DNA of 64,000 nucleotides, from contig NC_089427.1 in assembly GCF_013426205.1 (NCBI RefSeq), forward strand, positions 2,976,001-3,040,000, read 5' to 3'. This DNA is from Metarhizium brunneum. Its lineage: Eukaryota > Ascomycota > Sordariomycetes > Hypocreales > Clavicipitaceae. The translations under genes were made by a program, and so were the position numbers. Positions within the stretch are counted from its first letter, which is position 1. Every line of letters begins with the position of its first letter. Shown here in pieces: positions 34,167 through 45,814 of this stretch. The notes beneath the pieces were generated by a model, which made no database searches, had not been told where the DNA came from, and saw only the letters and a program-made list of their open reading frames with translations.

Positions 34167-36474
34167 GAGCCTCGAGAATTCCGAGGCCCATCTTTATGCT
34201 CTACCGCCGTGTCTTTGAACAGTCGAGTTCTGGGTGTCAGTGAGAAGACAAGATGTGCATGGCGATTTAAAGGGAGCGCGAGGGAGACCTCTAGGGAGAT
34301 GGAGGGACGCGGAGGATGTGAGATGGGATCAAGGGTACATGTACGGAAAAGATGCAGGGTGAGGACTAGAATCTATGGGGACCAGGGATGTTTAAAGTGT
34401 CGACGGCTGCGACATTCTGACAGGGACTACTCCGTACTCCGTCTCCGTAATAGCTGCCAGTCCACGCGCCAGCTCCAGGGCGGCGTCATTGGGGCGTTGA
34501 CGGCGGGCCCGAGGCACCTCGTCGCCGTGGGAAGGAGCAGTCCAAGCTGCTATCCGAATTGGGTTGCGCGCCAAGAACTCAAGGAACTCCAAGTCACCAA
34601 CACCAGACTCTGCTCATGACGAGCACTGGAGACCTCGGAACCATCCACGGAGTAGCCGTTGCTACACTTTTAGGCATCTTCCGTCACTTGCCAAACAGCC
34701 TGCGTTACGTGCCATCTAGTCCAAGAGCCATCAAAAGCATACACTCATGTCGTGGCCAACACCCACGGCCGTGGCGCACCGGGACCACAGCTGCATCACG
34801 AAGCCTGTGACACCATGACACACAGCAGAGCCGTCTCGCTCCTCTCACTCGAATGCTGCGGGACGCATAAACGGCTCTTGCCGCTTGTCTTGGTACGCAA
34901 TGCGGAACGACCATACTTGATCTTGTACTCTGTAGCGTGCCACGCAACATGGCACCCAGGCCTTCTCCCGCACGACGTCGGTAAGCAATCAAAGACGGAC
35001 GCCACCCTCCACCACAGAATCTCCCAACCAGTCAGCATATGTCGGAAATGTCCAGGACCTGCGCAAGGAGCTACTCATTAACAGGTGTGGGAAGCCCCTT
35101 GAGGCGTTTGCACAATAGTAGCACTAGCATACGCAGACATTCTACCCGTTTAAGGATTTGACTCGACTCCGAACGGCCAAAAGGAGACACCGATGGAAAC
35201 CCCCGTGCTAGACAACAAGCTGTCTTTACGACCACGATTCATTAGTGGTACTGGTAACCAAGGGCCCCAAAGAGCAGCTGTGCAAGACCACAGGAGTCGT
35301 GCGTGGTGTGTTGTCGTCGGTCGACCTCAAAGACCTGTGGGTTATGTTCGTCACAGGACTTGCAACGACCTCGACGTTCGCACTTTTCCAAGGAGTTGCC
35401 CGCTCTATTCCTTTTGTCGGCAAGTATGCGAACACGAAAACGAACATGGGGGGCGGCCAATGCGGGGGGATTCGCCATGATCTACTACTTGAGCATGATC
35501 AAACAAGTCCCGAATTGGGACATCTTCTGCTCCCTATTTTGGATATAGACCTAAACGCTTCGAATAGGGTCGAAAATTTGCCACATGTTGGCAGTACATG
35601 GTTAAAGGGAAGCGTAGGCCATCTATACCTTCTGAAATCTTCTCGGCATTGCCTTTTGAGTCTCTTCTCACTATCCATTAGAAGTCGCAATAAATCCAAC
35701 TGCTGCCAACGTTTTCGGGGACCATGACGCGTCAAGGAACAGCTGCATCCCTAGGACCATTTATTTATCGGCCGATTCGTGCAGGAAGATGCGTTACACA
35801 TGAGCGACTCTTATGTATGTCCGCCGCCCAGTCTTGATTCCATTTGCGGGGTAGTACCGAGTACTCGATGCATGTGTTTCGTTTCCTACCGAGCAACTCA
35901 GCCCGACAAAGGTCCGGGAAGCCAGTTTCGCAAGCTGCTACCGTCAAGCGACACAACTAGTATATGTGAAACATTTTGTGGAATATCGATCAGCAAAGGT
36001 GACTTGTCTTGCTAGCCTAGCATCCAGACTTCCAGATGTGCTATCGAATTCAGTGATGTCGGCAGCCAGCACACCCAGCTGATTGCATACAAACACCGTG
36101 TAATACATCACAGATTTTCCCGCCGAGGCCTTCACATGACGGTATTTTCCCTATAATTATGATTTCTACTGTAAAAGTTTCCCTCTCGCTTGCTCTGATG
36201 TACATATTGACATGGAGAGTAAAATCTGCCAAGCTACCAACCGTGTGGAACAAACGGCAGGCTGTCTTGTGCTCACTACGTACATGGTACTACATTACTT
36301 TTCTTCTTGATTTATATGATGGTTCCATTCTACATGTAAGCCGGAGATGATGGTCATATCTTTCACCTGGGGCCATCGAAATGCCTACCGAGTCCCAGCA
36401 ATGTCCCACCAACAGAATAAGTAGCGACAACACATCGTGCATGAAATCCATCCTCGATAGATTCAACACCATCA
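34167..36474. other. Intergenic region
   Basis: About 2.3 kb. It holds the transporter's upstream DNA, a TACTCCGTACTCCGT double motif at 34428-34442, and a plus-strand open frame at 35245-35727 (160 codons) that overlaps frames in other phases and has no family match. Nothing else is supported. Confidence 0.5.
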
Positions 36475-37957
36475 CTAGTCCCGCTTCTTCTGTTCCTCAA
36501 CCCAGGTATTCCACTCGCCAACCAAGACACAAAGCCCTTCAGCCGTGCTACAAACGCCCTCGTAGCCCAACCCTCCCTCGCCAACCGGCCTCCTCGCATC
36601 CCCATCGTCAGCAATCTGTGTAACCGCCGAGTCCACAATGCCTGGTTGGAACAGACACATGGGTTCCGCCGGCTCCCTCAGCCCTAGCCTTCCCAAGGCC
36701 GGCATCTTCTTCAAAAGTACGCAGTAGGCCTCGATCGCAAACGCCACCAGCAGCAACACCGCCGGCGGGGGGTAGTCTACCTGGAGCCCCGTAACGCTGA
36801 GCTCATCCAGCAAAAGATAGAGGTCATCAAAGCGCATCGGCGGGCCCTCGTCCGTCACCGTAAACGGCCTCCCGGACACAGCCGCGCCGGCGTCACCCAC
36901 CAGCGCCTCCTGGAGGAGCAGATGCGCGAGCGAGACGTTCCTCGCGCCGACCCAGCTCTGGACCCAGGGCGCCGAAAAAGTAGGCACCCGACCGCGCCGC
37001 AGCATCCGCCCGATAATCTGGTCGTCCCTGTGGCCGTACACGCCATTTCCGGGACGAATACACCCCGTCCTGAAGCCGGGAGTGTTTGCAGCGCATACCA
37101 CGCGCTCGGCCTCGGCCTTGCTTCGCGCATAGTTGCTCGGGAACTCAGCCGGCGACTTGGACGGCTTGAAAAAGTCCCTGTCGGAGAGGTACTGGATCAA
37201 GTTTCGTGGGTGACGGCGCCACGGGAGCGAGAACCAGTGCACCGCGCGGGCGGCCACGTGGGAGCTCGAGGTGAAGATGAAGATGTCGGCACCGGCTTTC
37301 TGCGCAGCAGAGATGGAGTTTGCCGTCCCGACCACGTTGACCCGCGAACAGCGCGTGTAGAACAGCGGATGTCGCTCATAGGGCCGGATCACGGCTGCCG
37401 TGTGGAAGACCGTTAGTGGCAGGCGGGCGACTGATGATGGCCATGGTGTTTCAAAGGCCGCCGCCGTTGATGCGTCGGATGTAATGTCCGCTTGGGCAAA
37501 CAATACCCGGGATGCTCGTCCAGAGATGCTGAATTCGTCACGGGAGGGCGGCCGAATGTCCACCAGTCGAATTGCTGATGGTGGTGTCCCGCCGTCCAAG
37601 AGGTCGAGGATAATTTGAGCTCCAACAAGACCTGGGGTTTAGCAAGTCAGTCAATGGGCGTCAACAGACAAATTCCAAACGATCCAAAAGATCCCAGAGA
37701 TCCCAGAGACGGGGTGGCCAACCGGAACCACCAACAACGATATATCTTCTGTTCAGCCTTGGCGGGTGATTCTTGCGAAAGTCGATCCCTTCAGCTTTAA
37801 TCTTTGCGTCAACTCTGCGAACGTATTCTCGGGTCAATGCCTCTGCTTTGTAAATAGATATACCCGACGACAGTTCTGGAGTCCGCGTCATAATTTTGTT
37901 CAGTCGCACAATGAACACCACCACTCCAAGTAGCACAAGCAGCGATAATAGAATCAT
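36475..37957 (-). CDS. 3-beta-HSD/NAD-dependent epimerase-like membrane protein
   Basis: Two exons, 37957-37723 and 37631-36475, encode 463 residues. A hydrophobic N-terminal helix (MILLSLLVLLGVVVFIV) should anchor the protein, probably in the ER. The nucleotide-binding motif GGSGLVG is at residues 76-82 and is restored only by splicing, since the intron interrupts its last Gly codon. The catalytic pair Tyr246 and Lys250 (NYARSK) and the upstream Ser stretch IFTSSSHV are present, with IRPGNGVYG following. This is the extended SDR fold of 3-beta-hydroxysteroid dehydrogenases and sterol-4-carboxylate decarboxylases such as Erg26. The gene is probably a paralogue, not Erg26 itself, because of the membrane anchor and divergent C-terminus; the substrate is unknown. 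The donor is GTTGGC, weaker than normal. The C-terminal part has a second hydrophobic segment (AVLLLVAFAIEAYCVLL). Confidence 0.85.
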
Positions 37958-38506
37958 GGTGATGGTCGAATGACGCCGGTATAGGGCCTACAGGCAACCA
38001 CTGTTGGACAGCAGCCAAGATGCCTTCAACTCGTTCTTGTCCCATCTTATGTGCACCTTGAGCAAGCTTGGATCCGGCCGCTTCTGCCGTCAATGGCATT
38101 AAGCGCTAGCAACGTCGCTTAAGCATGGCAGCTTCCGGACCCATCGATTTCGATACGCATGCCACTCCTAGCACCCAAAAACATCGGAAGCAACCTTACT
38201 GGACATGCAATTACCTAGGCACCTAGGTATGAATGCAATGGCACAGACACGTGAATTGAACCATCATACCACACCAATCTGCAGATGCATGTTATATAAC
38301 TAGTACTATTTTAACGACTCTGCCAAAAGTGGAGGCCTCCTACTTGAAAGTTGAGGAGATCCCCTTCCAAGGATAATTACCAAAGCTCCATCTACCTCCA
38401 GCCTATCCCAGTGCACCCCCCCGCACAGCTTCATTCAGCTATCTCCTGATGTCAATCCTCATTGTGTCCGGCCAATATCTGCACACTTTCATGGTACTTC
38501 ACCAGG
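37958..38506. other. Intergenic, upstream of the epimerase-like gene
   Basis: About 0.55 kb. CCTAGG-type repeats (ACCTAGGCACCTAGGT) lie near 38214-38229. No gene is seen. Confidence 0.5.
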
Positions 38507-41250
38507 TCACCAAAACCGTACTGGACCTTTTCGCGCTTCCTCCTCTGCGAGGGAGTTACCAAAAGTCAACCCACCGTCATTTGACTGTCCGTTGTCATTG
38601 TAATGCCCGATCTTATCTAGGCTTCCAATCATCTTCAGAGCCGGGCCATATAGGCTAAAGAACAGACCTTGGGATGAAAGATCTTCAGAACTCCACGATG
38701 ATTTACCACCAATAGACAAGCCGGAATTTTCTTGCATGATTTTCTCCATTCTTGATGAGGTTAGGTATGCTTCGAACCACATTTTGGGGTTGCAGTCGCC
38801 CTGGCGCTTAAAAACACTCCATTGTCGACGATTGTCCCGTGCGTCGCCCGGCGACAGCTTCTGTGTCATTACAACAGAAAGATTGCTATCCATCGTATTG
38901 GTGCTTGAATATTTTGCCACATGACATATCGCGACTCCTTCGATTACAAGACCCAGTTTCTCATTGGCTGTAAGCTCAAGGGCCGTGATCCCATTCGGAA
39001 CTGGACTAAAAAGACAGGTTAGTAGCTCGCTCACGCACATTGAAAGTTGTTATTCGCTTCAACTTACATAATGTGGAGAGAGTTCACAATAATCTGGCCA
39101 AAAACTCGATGAAGTACAGACATGTCCAAGTTCTTGGAACTATCTCCGCACACTTTAATGTCCCATGGGTGTTGAGGGCAGTGGACTAGGACGGAGCCCA
39201 GCTCAATGACTGGCCCCTGACACTTGTAATCGAATGTGTCCGCATTGATTTCTACAAAGAATGTCTCCCCTTTGAAGTTGCACGTAACTCGGAGCATAAT
39301 CCCGATGACTGGCTTTGTCCACATCGGTATTGGTGTTGATGTCCCGGCTATTGCGTCAGCATCTGGTCCAATTGTGGATAGGACTGTAGAGAACCGAAGG
39401 TGTCCAGATGGTGTTGCATCTTCCAAATCGTCAAGAAGGTTAGCCATTCTCCGAAATGGGCCACTGAATGGGCCACTGAAGTCACTGGTAACATCAACTT
39501 GTTCGGCAGCAAAATTTACTATGTAAAATCGACCAAACTTAAGACGGACTGTGGCGTGACCAGGTGCAAACTGCATCATGGATGCTAACGATTTAATGCG
39601 CTCTTCCAAAGACCTGGCTGTTTCTGTGTCCACGCGTGGACGACCGCTTGAATGGATTGTTTTCTCCATACTGCACTCTCCAGGTGGAAGAGGGCTACTC
39701 ATATGAGAGCTTGGCAAAGACTGATTGTCATTCTGCCTAGACTGAATGTAATGATTAGTCCAAGCTTGCGGGGAAATGAGGCTTGTGAGTATATGTATTA
39801 CCTCTAACGGTAGTGTTGTGCTGGTGGAGGACATGGGTATAAGTTCCATTAGCTCAATTGGTGCACAGTCATCTAAGAGGCTTTGTTGCTGTTTGCTTGA
39901 CAGCTGTCCCCGAGAGCAGTCAATATTAATATCCTCGTCAAAGCAAATGAGGTTCTCTGACTTGAGAGAGTCATTAGATGCGTGGCGGGTGGGGAATCGA
40001 GGCGAAGGACGGCTTGTAATAGTAGTCTCTAGAAGCGTGGTATGAGAGATCCCTTCTGTAGAAGCTGTGCCCATGCCTGGGGGCGAAGAACCACCTTCAC
40101 ATGCAGTCAAAAGATCTACATTTGGACCTTGCTGTGTCGCTTGTTGATCTTGAAGGATGAGCACTTCTGCTTTCTTGAAGAGGTTTGAGATGGCACTGGC
40201 TTCTTTGCTCTTATACCTATAGCCATTGAATACGCTAAATGACTTGGTTTTTTTCGGTTCAATGCCTCCCTTGCAGGGATAACTTGTCGAATCAGATTTC
40301 CAGCCATCTTTCCTCTTCGTGGCAGTCCTGATAGTCACGGCCGATCTTAGCAACCGGTATTCAGTTTTCAAGTCCTGGTTGGTAGCGTATGTAGTCTGTA
40401 GGAGACCAATTTGAGACAGGTACTTATAGACAAACTTTGTTTTGCCCTCGCTCTCATTATAGATGAGATGATGTTGGTGGTCAGAGATGGTTAACTAGGG
40501 ATCAAAGGGTTAGTAATATATATGACTTCGCCTTCGATATCCTATAGACTTACTGCACACTGTAGGAGGTTATCTAGAATGGCGACTGCTTTGGTTATGG
40601 CATGTTCGCCTGCGTTGCTACCTAGATATAGCATTGTCCCTCCTAAATTATGAGACATGTCGCAGCCCAGCAGCGGCCCAAGGCTGTCGAAGGAATCAGG
40701 AAAGCCTAGATGATGCCATCCATCAGGTAGTTTTGTCAGTCTCTCAAACGTGTACCCTTTCTCCATCACTAGCCCGGTCCATGCCTGCTTATACGACAAC
40801 GCTTGCATGGCCGCCGGGTATCTATAGTTATCCAAGGCTCGCCCATAGTCTTCTTGTGAGGTCGAAAGCCTGGCCCAGGGCATAGCATATGGAGAGGACA
40901 TAATGTCAAGTCGTAGCTCACTGGTTGCGTACCCCAATGCTCTGTCAGCGACACGACATTCATCAATAAATTTCGACAAACATCCTTTAATCATGTCTGT
41001 AACTTCGGCTTGCCAAAGCTTATGCGTCATAACCTTGAACCATGGAACCTGGGGCTCATAGAGGATTTCTAAAATACGCTGATTCTGCTCCTGATTAGTT
41101 TTTGCATGCAAAGAGGGTTTATCCTTGAAGTCTAAGAAAACTTGCCTCTCCGTTCCATTCTTCCACCCAAGTCATGACCTGTTTGACGCCACCCGGCTTC
41201 AAAGGAGGATTTGAAGCGATATAAAATTCGATCCACGGACAAGAATCCAT
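38507..41250 (-). pseudogene. Unknown multi-exon gene with apparent 5' frameshift
   Basis: The exons 41171-40554, 40494-39068 and 39005-38507 join in one frame across introns with GTAAGT donors (40495-40553 and 39006-39067), giving about 847 coding residues ending VRFW. No known domain is recognised. Features include LWQAEVTDMIKGCLSKFIDE and an ordered segment VRLKFGRFYIVNFAAEQVDV, a Ser/Thr-rich middle, and a C-terminal region with ICHVAKYSSTN. The natural start seems to be ATG 41250 (MDSCPWIEFYIASN, continuing VMTWVEEWNG), but that frame runs into a stop at 41119-41121, while the main frame, offset by one, is open only from after a TGA at 41172-41174 and carries no ATG until well inside. 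The two frames read as one protein if a 1- or 2-base shift is placed near 41148-41157. It may be a decayed allele or a sequencing error; the exons downstream look intact. Confidence 0.55.
39457..39480 (-). repeat. 12-bp in-frame tandem duplication inside the unknown gene
   Basis: TGGGCCACTGAA occurs twice head to tail on the plus strand, duplicating Phe-Ser-Gly-Pro in the encoded protein (FSGPFSGPF). The length keeps the frame. Confidence 0.8.
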
Positions 41251-42768
41251 GGTTTCGATTTGACACGATTGGCTGGTGAACCGAAAGGCGGCACTCCAGC
41301 ACGGAGGTCGCTTGGAATCTGTTCGTCTACCATTGTCTTAGCAAAAATCGAAACAACAAGGTCAGACGTGCACTGTGGAAGAGAGATATGGCCTTGAGAG
41401 ACCTCGATCGTGGCTCATTCAATCCACGAAGTAGCACATTGCACATCTTACCAACAAAGGCGAGCTGAGTTGCTCTGAACGTTTGCAGGTAGAATTGCGA
41501 CAATGACTGAAAGTCATAACCAGTACATCATCAGAATCAGTTGACATATTTCCATTTCCTAGCAATATACATACATCCAAGTGACCAAGACTAGATTGTC
41601 CATAGCTGAAGTTAGCAGATGGAACAAGAAAGCAACAAGGCTCGTCGGTCCGTTGAATACCTTGGTGCTCAAGTAGGTAGTACAGTGCTGAAGAGGTGAG
41701 GAAAAGTGGCCAGAACTTTGGAAGAAGCGACGAGAGAAAGTAAAGCCGGATGCAAAACAAAAAGCAGAGTCGTAGTAATCCATCCAGGTTTCACTTGTGG
41801 CATATATATGCAAAGAGTCAGCGTAGGCACATTGCTAATGCAACACAGGAAACTCACCTGCTGAAGGGAACGGGACGTGGCGGCAGAGTATGTTCCTGTC
41901 GCCACAGACTGCAGAAATATGAAGAAGAAGAAGAAGAAGAAGAAGAGGAAGAGAGAGAAAACAAGGGGCGAGAAAAGCACGCGAGTATTATGTATGACAG
42001 TGCCAGCTGGCTGCACCTGCCCGACGACACCCACATGCACCGACTGCAGGCACGCTCACACCAAGTCGGATTCGGAAACTTCTAGATTGCAAGTATCACC
42101 GAAACAAGCACACACAATCTATTGATAATCAACTAGGGGGTATCTGGCGTGTTACCAAGTATAGTTCAGAAAAGTGAAGAAAAAAGACGTATACATGCCA
42201 TCCCATGTTTGTTGTATCATCAATGCATGCTTCCTGCCGCCTACTAATCCTTCTGTATAGTGTACTCCCTCCTCTCTTCACAACGCACCGGTCCTGAAAG
42301 AAAAAAGCGATGCCAAAAACCCAAGACTCAGATGACCCAAGTCCACCAAGTACGACGCAAAATAATAATAATATGCAGCAGGCCTAACATGTGCGAGGGT
42401 ACTAGATTGGTCTGAGTGAGAAAAAGCCAAGAAAGAGACCAAAAACGCCGCCAAGCGCCTCATTATAATCCCCCCTCTTTATGGATTGAACGGGGACCGA
42501 GACTGCGGGAGACATCGTATCCTATTCCGTGGTGGCCAACCTATCGTTGTTGACGTGTTCGTCTATACTGGTGGTGACGTAAATGCAATAACAGGTGTAA
42601 AAAGCAAGTGTTCCATGGTCGAAATTGACGCTGTGAAGCTGCAATGTCCCCGAAGCTATAGTAGAAGTCTGATGACGGAATCGGAAGGTAGCGTAGCGGC
42701 TGAGCGTCTTGGTAGGTAGTTAGCAACAGCTCGTTGGCAAACTGTTGTAGGGGAACCATGTTGTTCCC
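41251..42768. other. Intergenic with GAA microsatellite
   Basis: About 1.5 kb. A (GAA)n run spans about 41921-41946 and encodes a false poly-Phe run in the opposite strand. The frame 41419-41760 on the minus strand and its overlapping neighbours give no family match. A further exon of the preceding gene in 41251-41340 is possible, since one frame there stays open upstream of its ATG. Confidence 0.5.
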
Positions 42769-44261
42769 TCATTGCGCGCCTCTGACGTTCTCTTTGACGT
42801 TCAAGGCCCATTTCAGCTTATGAAGGGCTTCTCTCGCCTCATCCAGCTGCTTCTCCTGTTCGGTTTGTCTCTTCTTCGCGTTGGTCTTGATGTCTTTCAG
42901 GTCCTCTTCTTGAGTCCTCTTATACTCCTCAAATAGACGAGCGATCTCTTCCTTTTCCCGCCTTAGCTCTTTAATATTGTTGTCTTGTTGTTCACACAAG
43001 TCCCTCAGAGTGGTGATCTTCTCATCGTCAGACCTCCGTTCGTCGACAATGGTTGTGATTTCCCCCCTCATTTTAGACACAGCACGTTTGACTTCCTCGC
43101 CTTGGTCTCGCCAGTGAGAGGAGATGGCGTTATATCGGCCTTCCATCAACTGCGCATAGCTTGTTGCCTCTTCTACGCGGACCTTTGACTCGTTCTTGAC
43201 CCTTTCTAGTTCGTCTTTCCAGCTTCTTTCGCTCGCCACTGCTGCCTGTGTTTTCCTCTTCTCGAGTTCCACCGCACCCGTAAGCGACTCTACCTGACGT
43301 TCTTTCCGAGCCAACAGTGTTTTTGTTACATTTGCTTCCAGCAAGCGACCCTCATACTCGTTCATGATCCGCTCCATTTTGTCTTCTAGCAATTTAGCAG
43401 CCTGCTTGGCCTCCTCTGCGCGCAACCGCTCAATTTTGATGTCTCGCTTTAGGGCGTCATTGTCGCTAACAAGCTTATTGATGACGCGTCCCGTCTTTCC
43501 TAGGCCAGCTTTTCCAATTGTTGAATCCCATTGTCCATTGTCCATTTCTTCCGGCAGCATCGATGGGTCATGTACGAGGCACGGCTCAACCGCTCGCACG
43601 CCATTGCCGTGCCACCTTGAAGGCGTCGTCTCAGCTCCACTGTCCTGCTTTAACCTGGTCGTCGAAGGTGTCTTGTCTTGTTCGGCATCTGTGCCCGGCA
43701 TGATTGAGGCGGTACCGGTGGCGGAACTGACGCTACTGGAAAGGACACTGCGTCTGCTGTCGGGACTGGACTCGGAGCCGTCGAGACTGGGAACACTGCG
43801 AATAGTGGCCGACCTCGCAAGAGCGTGTTTCGCAGCGTTGTTTGCCGGACGCGGGGTCGTCATACTGTTTACCGTGCCGGTCGACGCTGGCGCAAGGATC
43901 TTTGCTGAAGCATCTAGTTGTGCTTGGCCATGTGCAGGTTTCGGAGCTGCGAGAAAACACGTATGTATTAGAATAAAGGTCGGTTTGGCCTTTTGAAAAG
44001 ACGGCGGGCGTGAATGAAAGGGAAAGCAAGGCGGGCTGTGCTCAAAGCGTTGTCCCCTTTGCGAGGAGGTAAGACTGAGGCTGACTGATGTGAGGGTGAC
44101 AAGCCGAGACAAGCACTCTCGAGGAGGCCAGGCCGGGCACCACGGATATCAGGGTCCTTGCGAGCAAATGTACGGTACAAAGGGAAGGGGGAATCAATCG
44201 TACCGTGCGCAGTGTTTCGATGGATAGCAAAGTCTCGCTTCTGTAGTCGCTTCATGAACAT
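42769..44261 (-). CDS. SHE3-like coiled-coil protein
   Basis: The main exon runs from an acceptor at 43946 to the stop at 42769. After a Ser/Thr-rich, phosphorylatable stretch (SLDGSESSPDSRRSV) comes the conserved block DNGQWDSTIGKAGLGKTGRV, then about 230 residues of charged heptads (ERLRAEEAKQAAKLLEDKME) ending LKWALNVKENVRGAQ. I associate this layout with the fungal SHE3 family, whose yeast member is an mRNA-transport adaptor binding She2 and myosin Myo4; function in filamentous fungi is not settled. The first exon is less certain: an ATG at 44261 followed by MKRLQKRDFAIHRN and a GTACGA donor at 44203 joins in phase to 43946, giving 411 residues. Alternatively translation starts at ATG 43863 (MTTPRPANN), giving 364 residues and no intron. 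Confidence 0.78.
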
Positions 44262-45814
44262 TTCGCAGAAGAGTAGATGAGTGCACACGTCGCCGTGTCT
44301 TGTTGCACGATCCCCGGCTCGAGTGATAGACGGTCCGTGGGTGGTGGATGTGTGTGTGGAGTCAGGAGAACAGGCGAGTTAGCGGCGGGTGGTCGCGGTG
44401 CTGTCAGGCACAGCGCCGCCATCAATTGATCGTAGGTGCATTAAGTACATACACCCACTGTACACCCACTGTACACCCACTGATGTAATGTCAATTGACA
44501 CATGTGCAGTCTGTCTGGTGGCAGAAGCATACACTAACATACTACAGCACATATATCCTAATACATCCTGGTATAGAGGTCGATAGCTAGGTTCTCGGCC
44601 TGGTTAAATACTTTTACCTCCCACTGTAAGTACATGTGTACTCTTTACTTTGGAGTTCCGGACAGGCCAGGGCGTTGGAACGGGCTCGACTCTGGGGGAG
44701 GGTGTTGTGAGGCCGTCAAAGGGGCGGAGCTGTCGAATGCAAGCAGCACCCCGGACGATGGCAGTAAGCGCGGGGGCAGAGCAGACTGGACAGAGAGTCC
44801 TGCGGCAGTCACTCTAGTACTGTAATGAAAAGGACATGGAGCCAAAAACCACGTTCCATCGAGACGGAAATGCTGCACGTTCAATCGGCGGCCAGTTCAA
44901 TCTTCTGCAACAAACCATCGCCAAACTCCCGACGAAAGCCCATCCGGTCGGCCTATTCCCGGGAGGAAAAGAAAACATTGAAACCATAAATCCATCCGCA
45001 AGCACACCAATGCTCCCGCCGAGAGTCTCGTCGGCTGTCATTTGTCAGTTCTGACGCGGCCAGCACCACAGACAGCCCTCTCTGTCTGGGCTCTTTGTTT
45101 GTCTCCCCATTCATCCAAACAACAAAAACGGAGTACTACTACTATTATTACATACATACATACGTATTATTATTATTGCCAGGGGCTCTGCATGCATAAT
45201 GCAGGACACCCAGCCCGGTCCTGGGCGGGGCCGGGACAACAGGCTGCCACTAGCTTGCGGTGGGCGCTGTGGGTGGCGCAAAGCCAATTCCGATCCGATC
45301 AATGCTTTGACCAAATTCATTCCAACGCCTGTGTCAGGGCAACCACGTCCACGTCTGCGTCTCAGTTTGGCCATCTCCACCATCACGCGATCTGGCAGAG
45401 CTTAGTAAAACGTACTGCATCTCAACTACTTATCTGAATCGTACCAAGCCCCGTGAATGAATATACAGACGCTTTCTTGAGTCTCAACCCCGTGTCTGAT
45501 GCCCCCTCATTCCCTCTCATATTCTCTATCGGCCCCTTGTGCCTGCCTCTATTGCCTTTATCAACCCGTCTCCGTGTACAAAACTGTCGAGTGTCAAACT
45601 CATCATTGATGGGAATAACGTCCAGAATCCCAAGATACCTCTCTCATTCCCGAGTGAACGCCTGTGAAATGCCTCGTATGATACCGCAAAATCATCTACA
45701 ACGTCGTCTGTGCGCGCTCTCCCCCGAGAACAATTCCCACTTCCTGGGAAGAAGACCGGGAAATCCACAATGTACGACCAAAATTACAATGGCGAACATC
45801 CTCCGAATCTCTCC
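44262..45814. other. Intergenic with short tandem repeats
   Basis: About 1.55 kb. It has three copies of an 11-base unit TACACCCACTG (44450-44482), a TACA/TATT microsatellite near 45147-45178, and an AACGGAGTA near-match to the dispersed motif at about 45127. The frames at 45453-45959 and elsewhere overlap the 3' exon of the next gene or match nothing. Confidence 0.5.

Noticed and set aside
35245..35727. 160-codon plus-strand frame in the region upstream of the transporter
   Set aside because: It has overlapping frames in other phases, no recognised motif and no splice partners.
26655..37957. Possible secondary-metabolite cluster (SDR, phosphatase, MFS, epimerase)
   Set aside because: There is no core enzyme such as PKS, NRPS, terpene synthase or DMATS, no cluster regulator, the reductase is a beta-oxidation enzyme, and spacing is wide.
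41669..42040. Minus-strand 123-codon frame with a poly-Phe run
   Set aside because: The Phe run is the reverse strand of a GAA microsatellite, overlapping frames are open in other phases, and there is no family resemblance.
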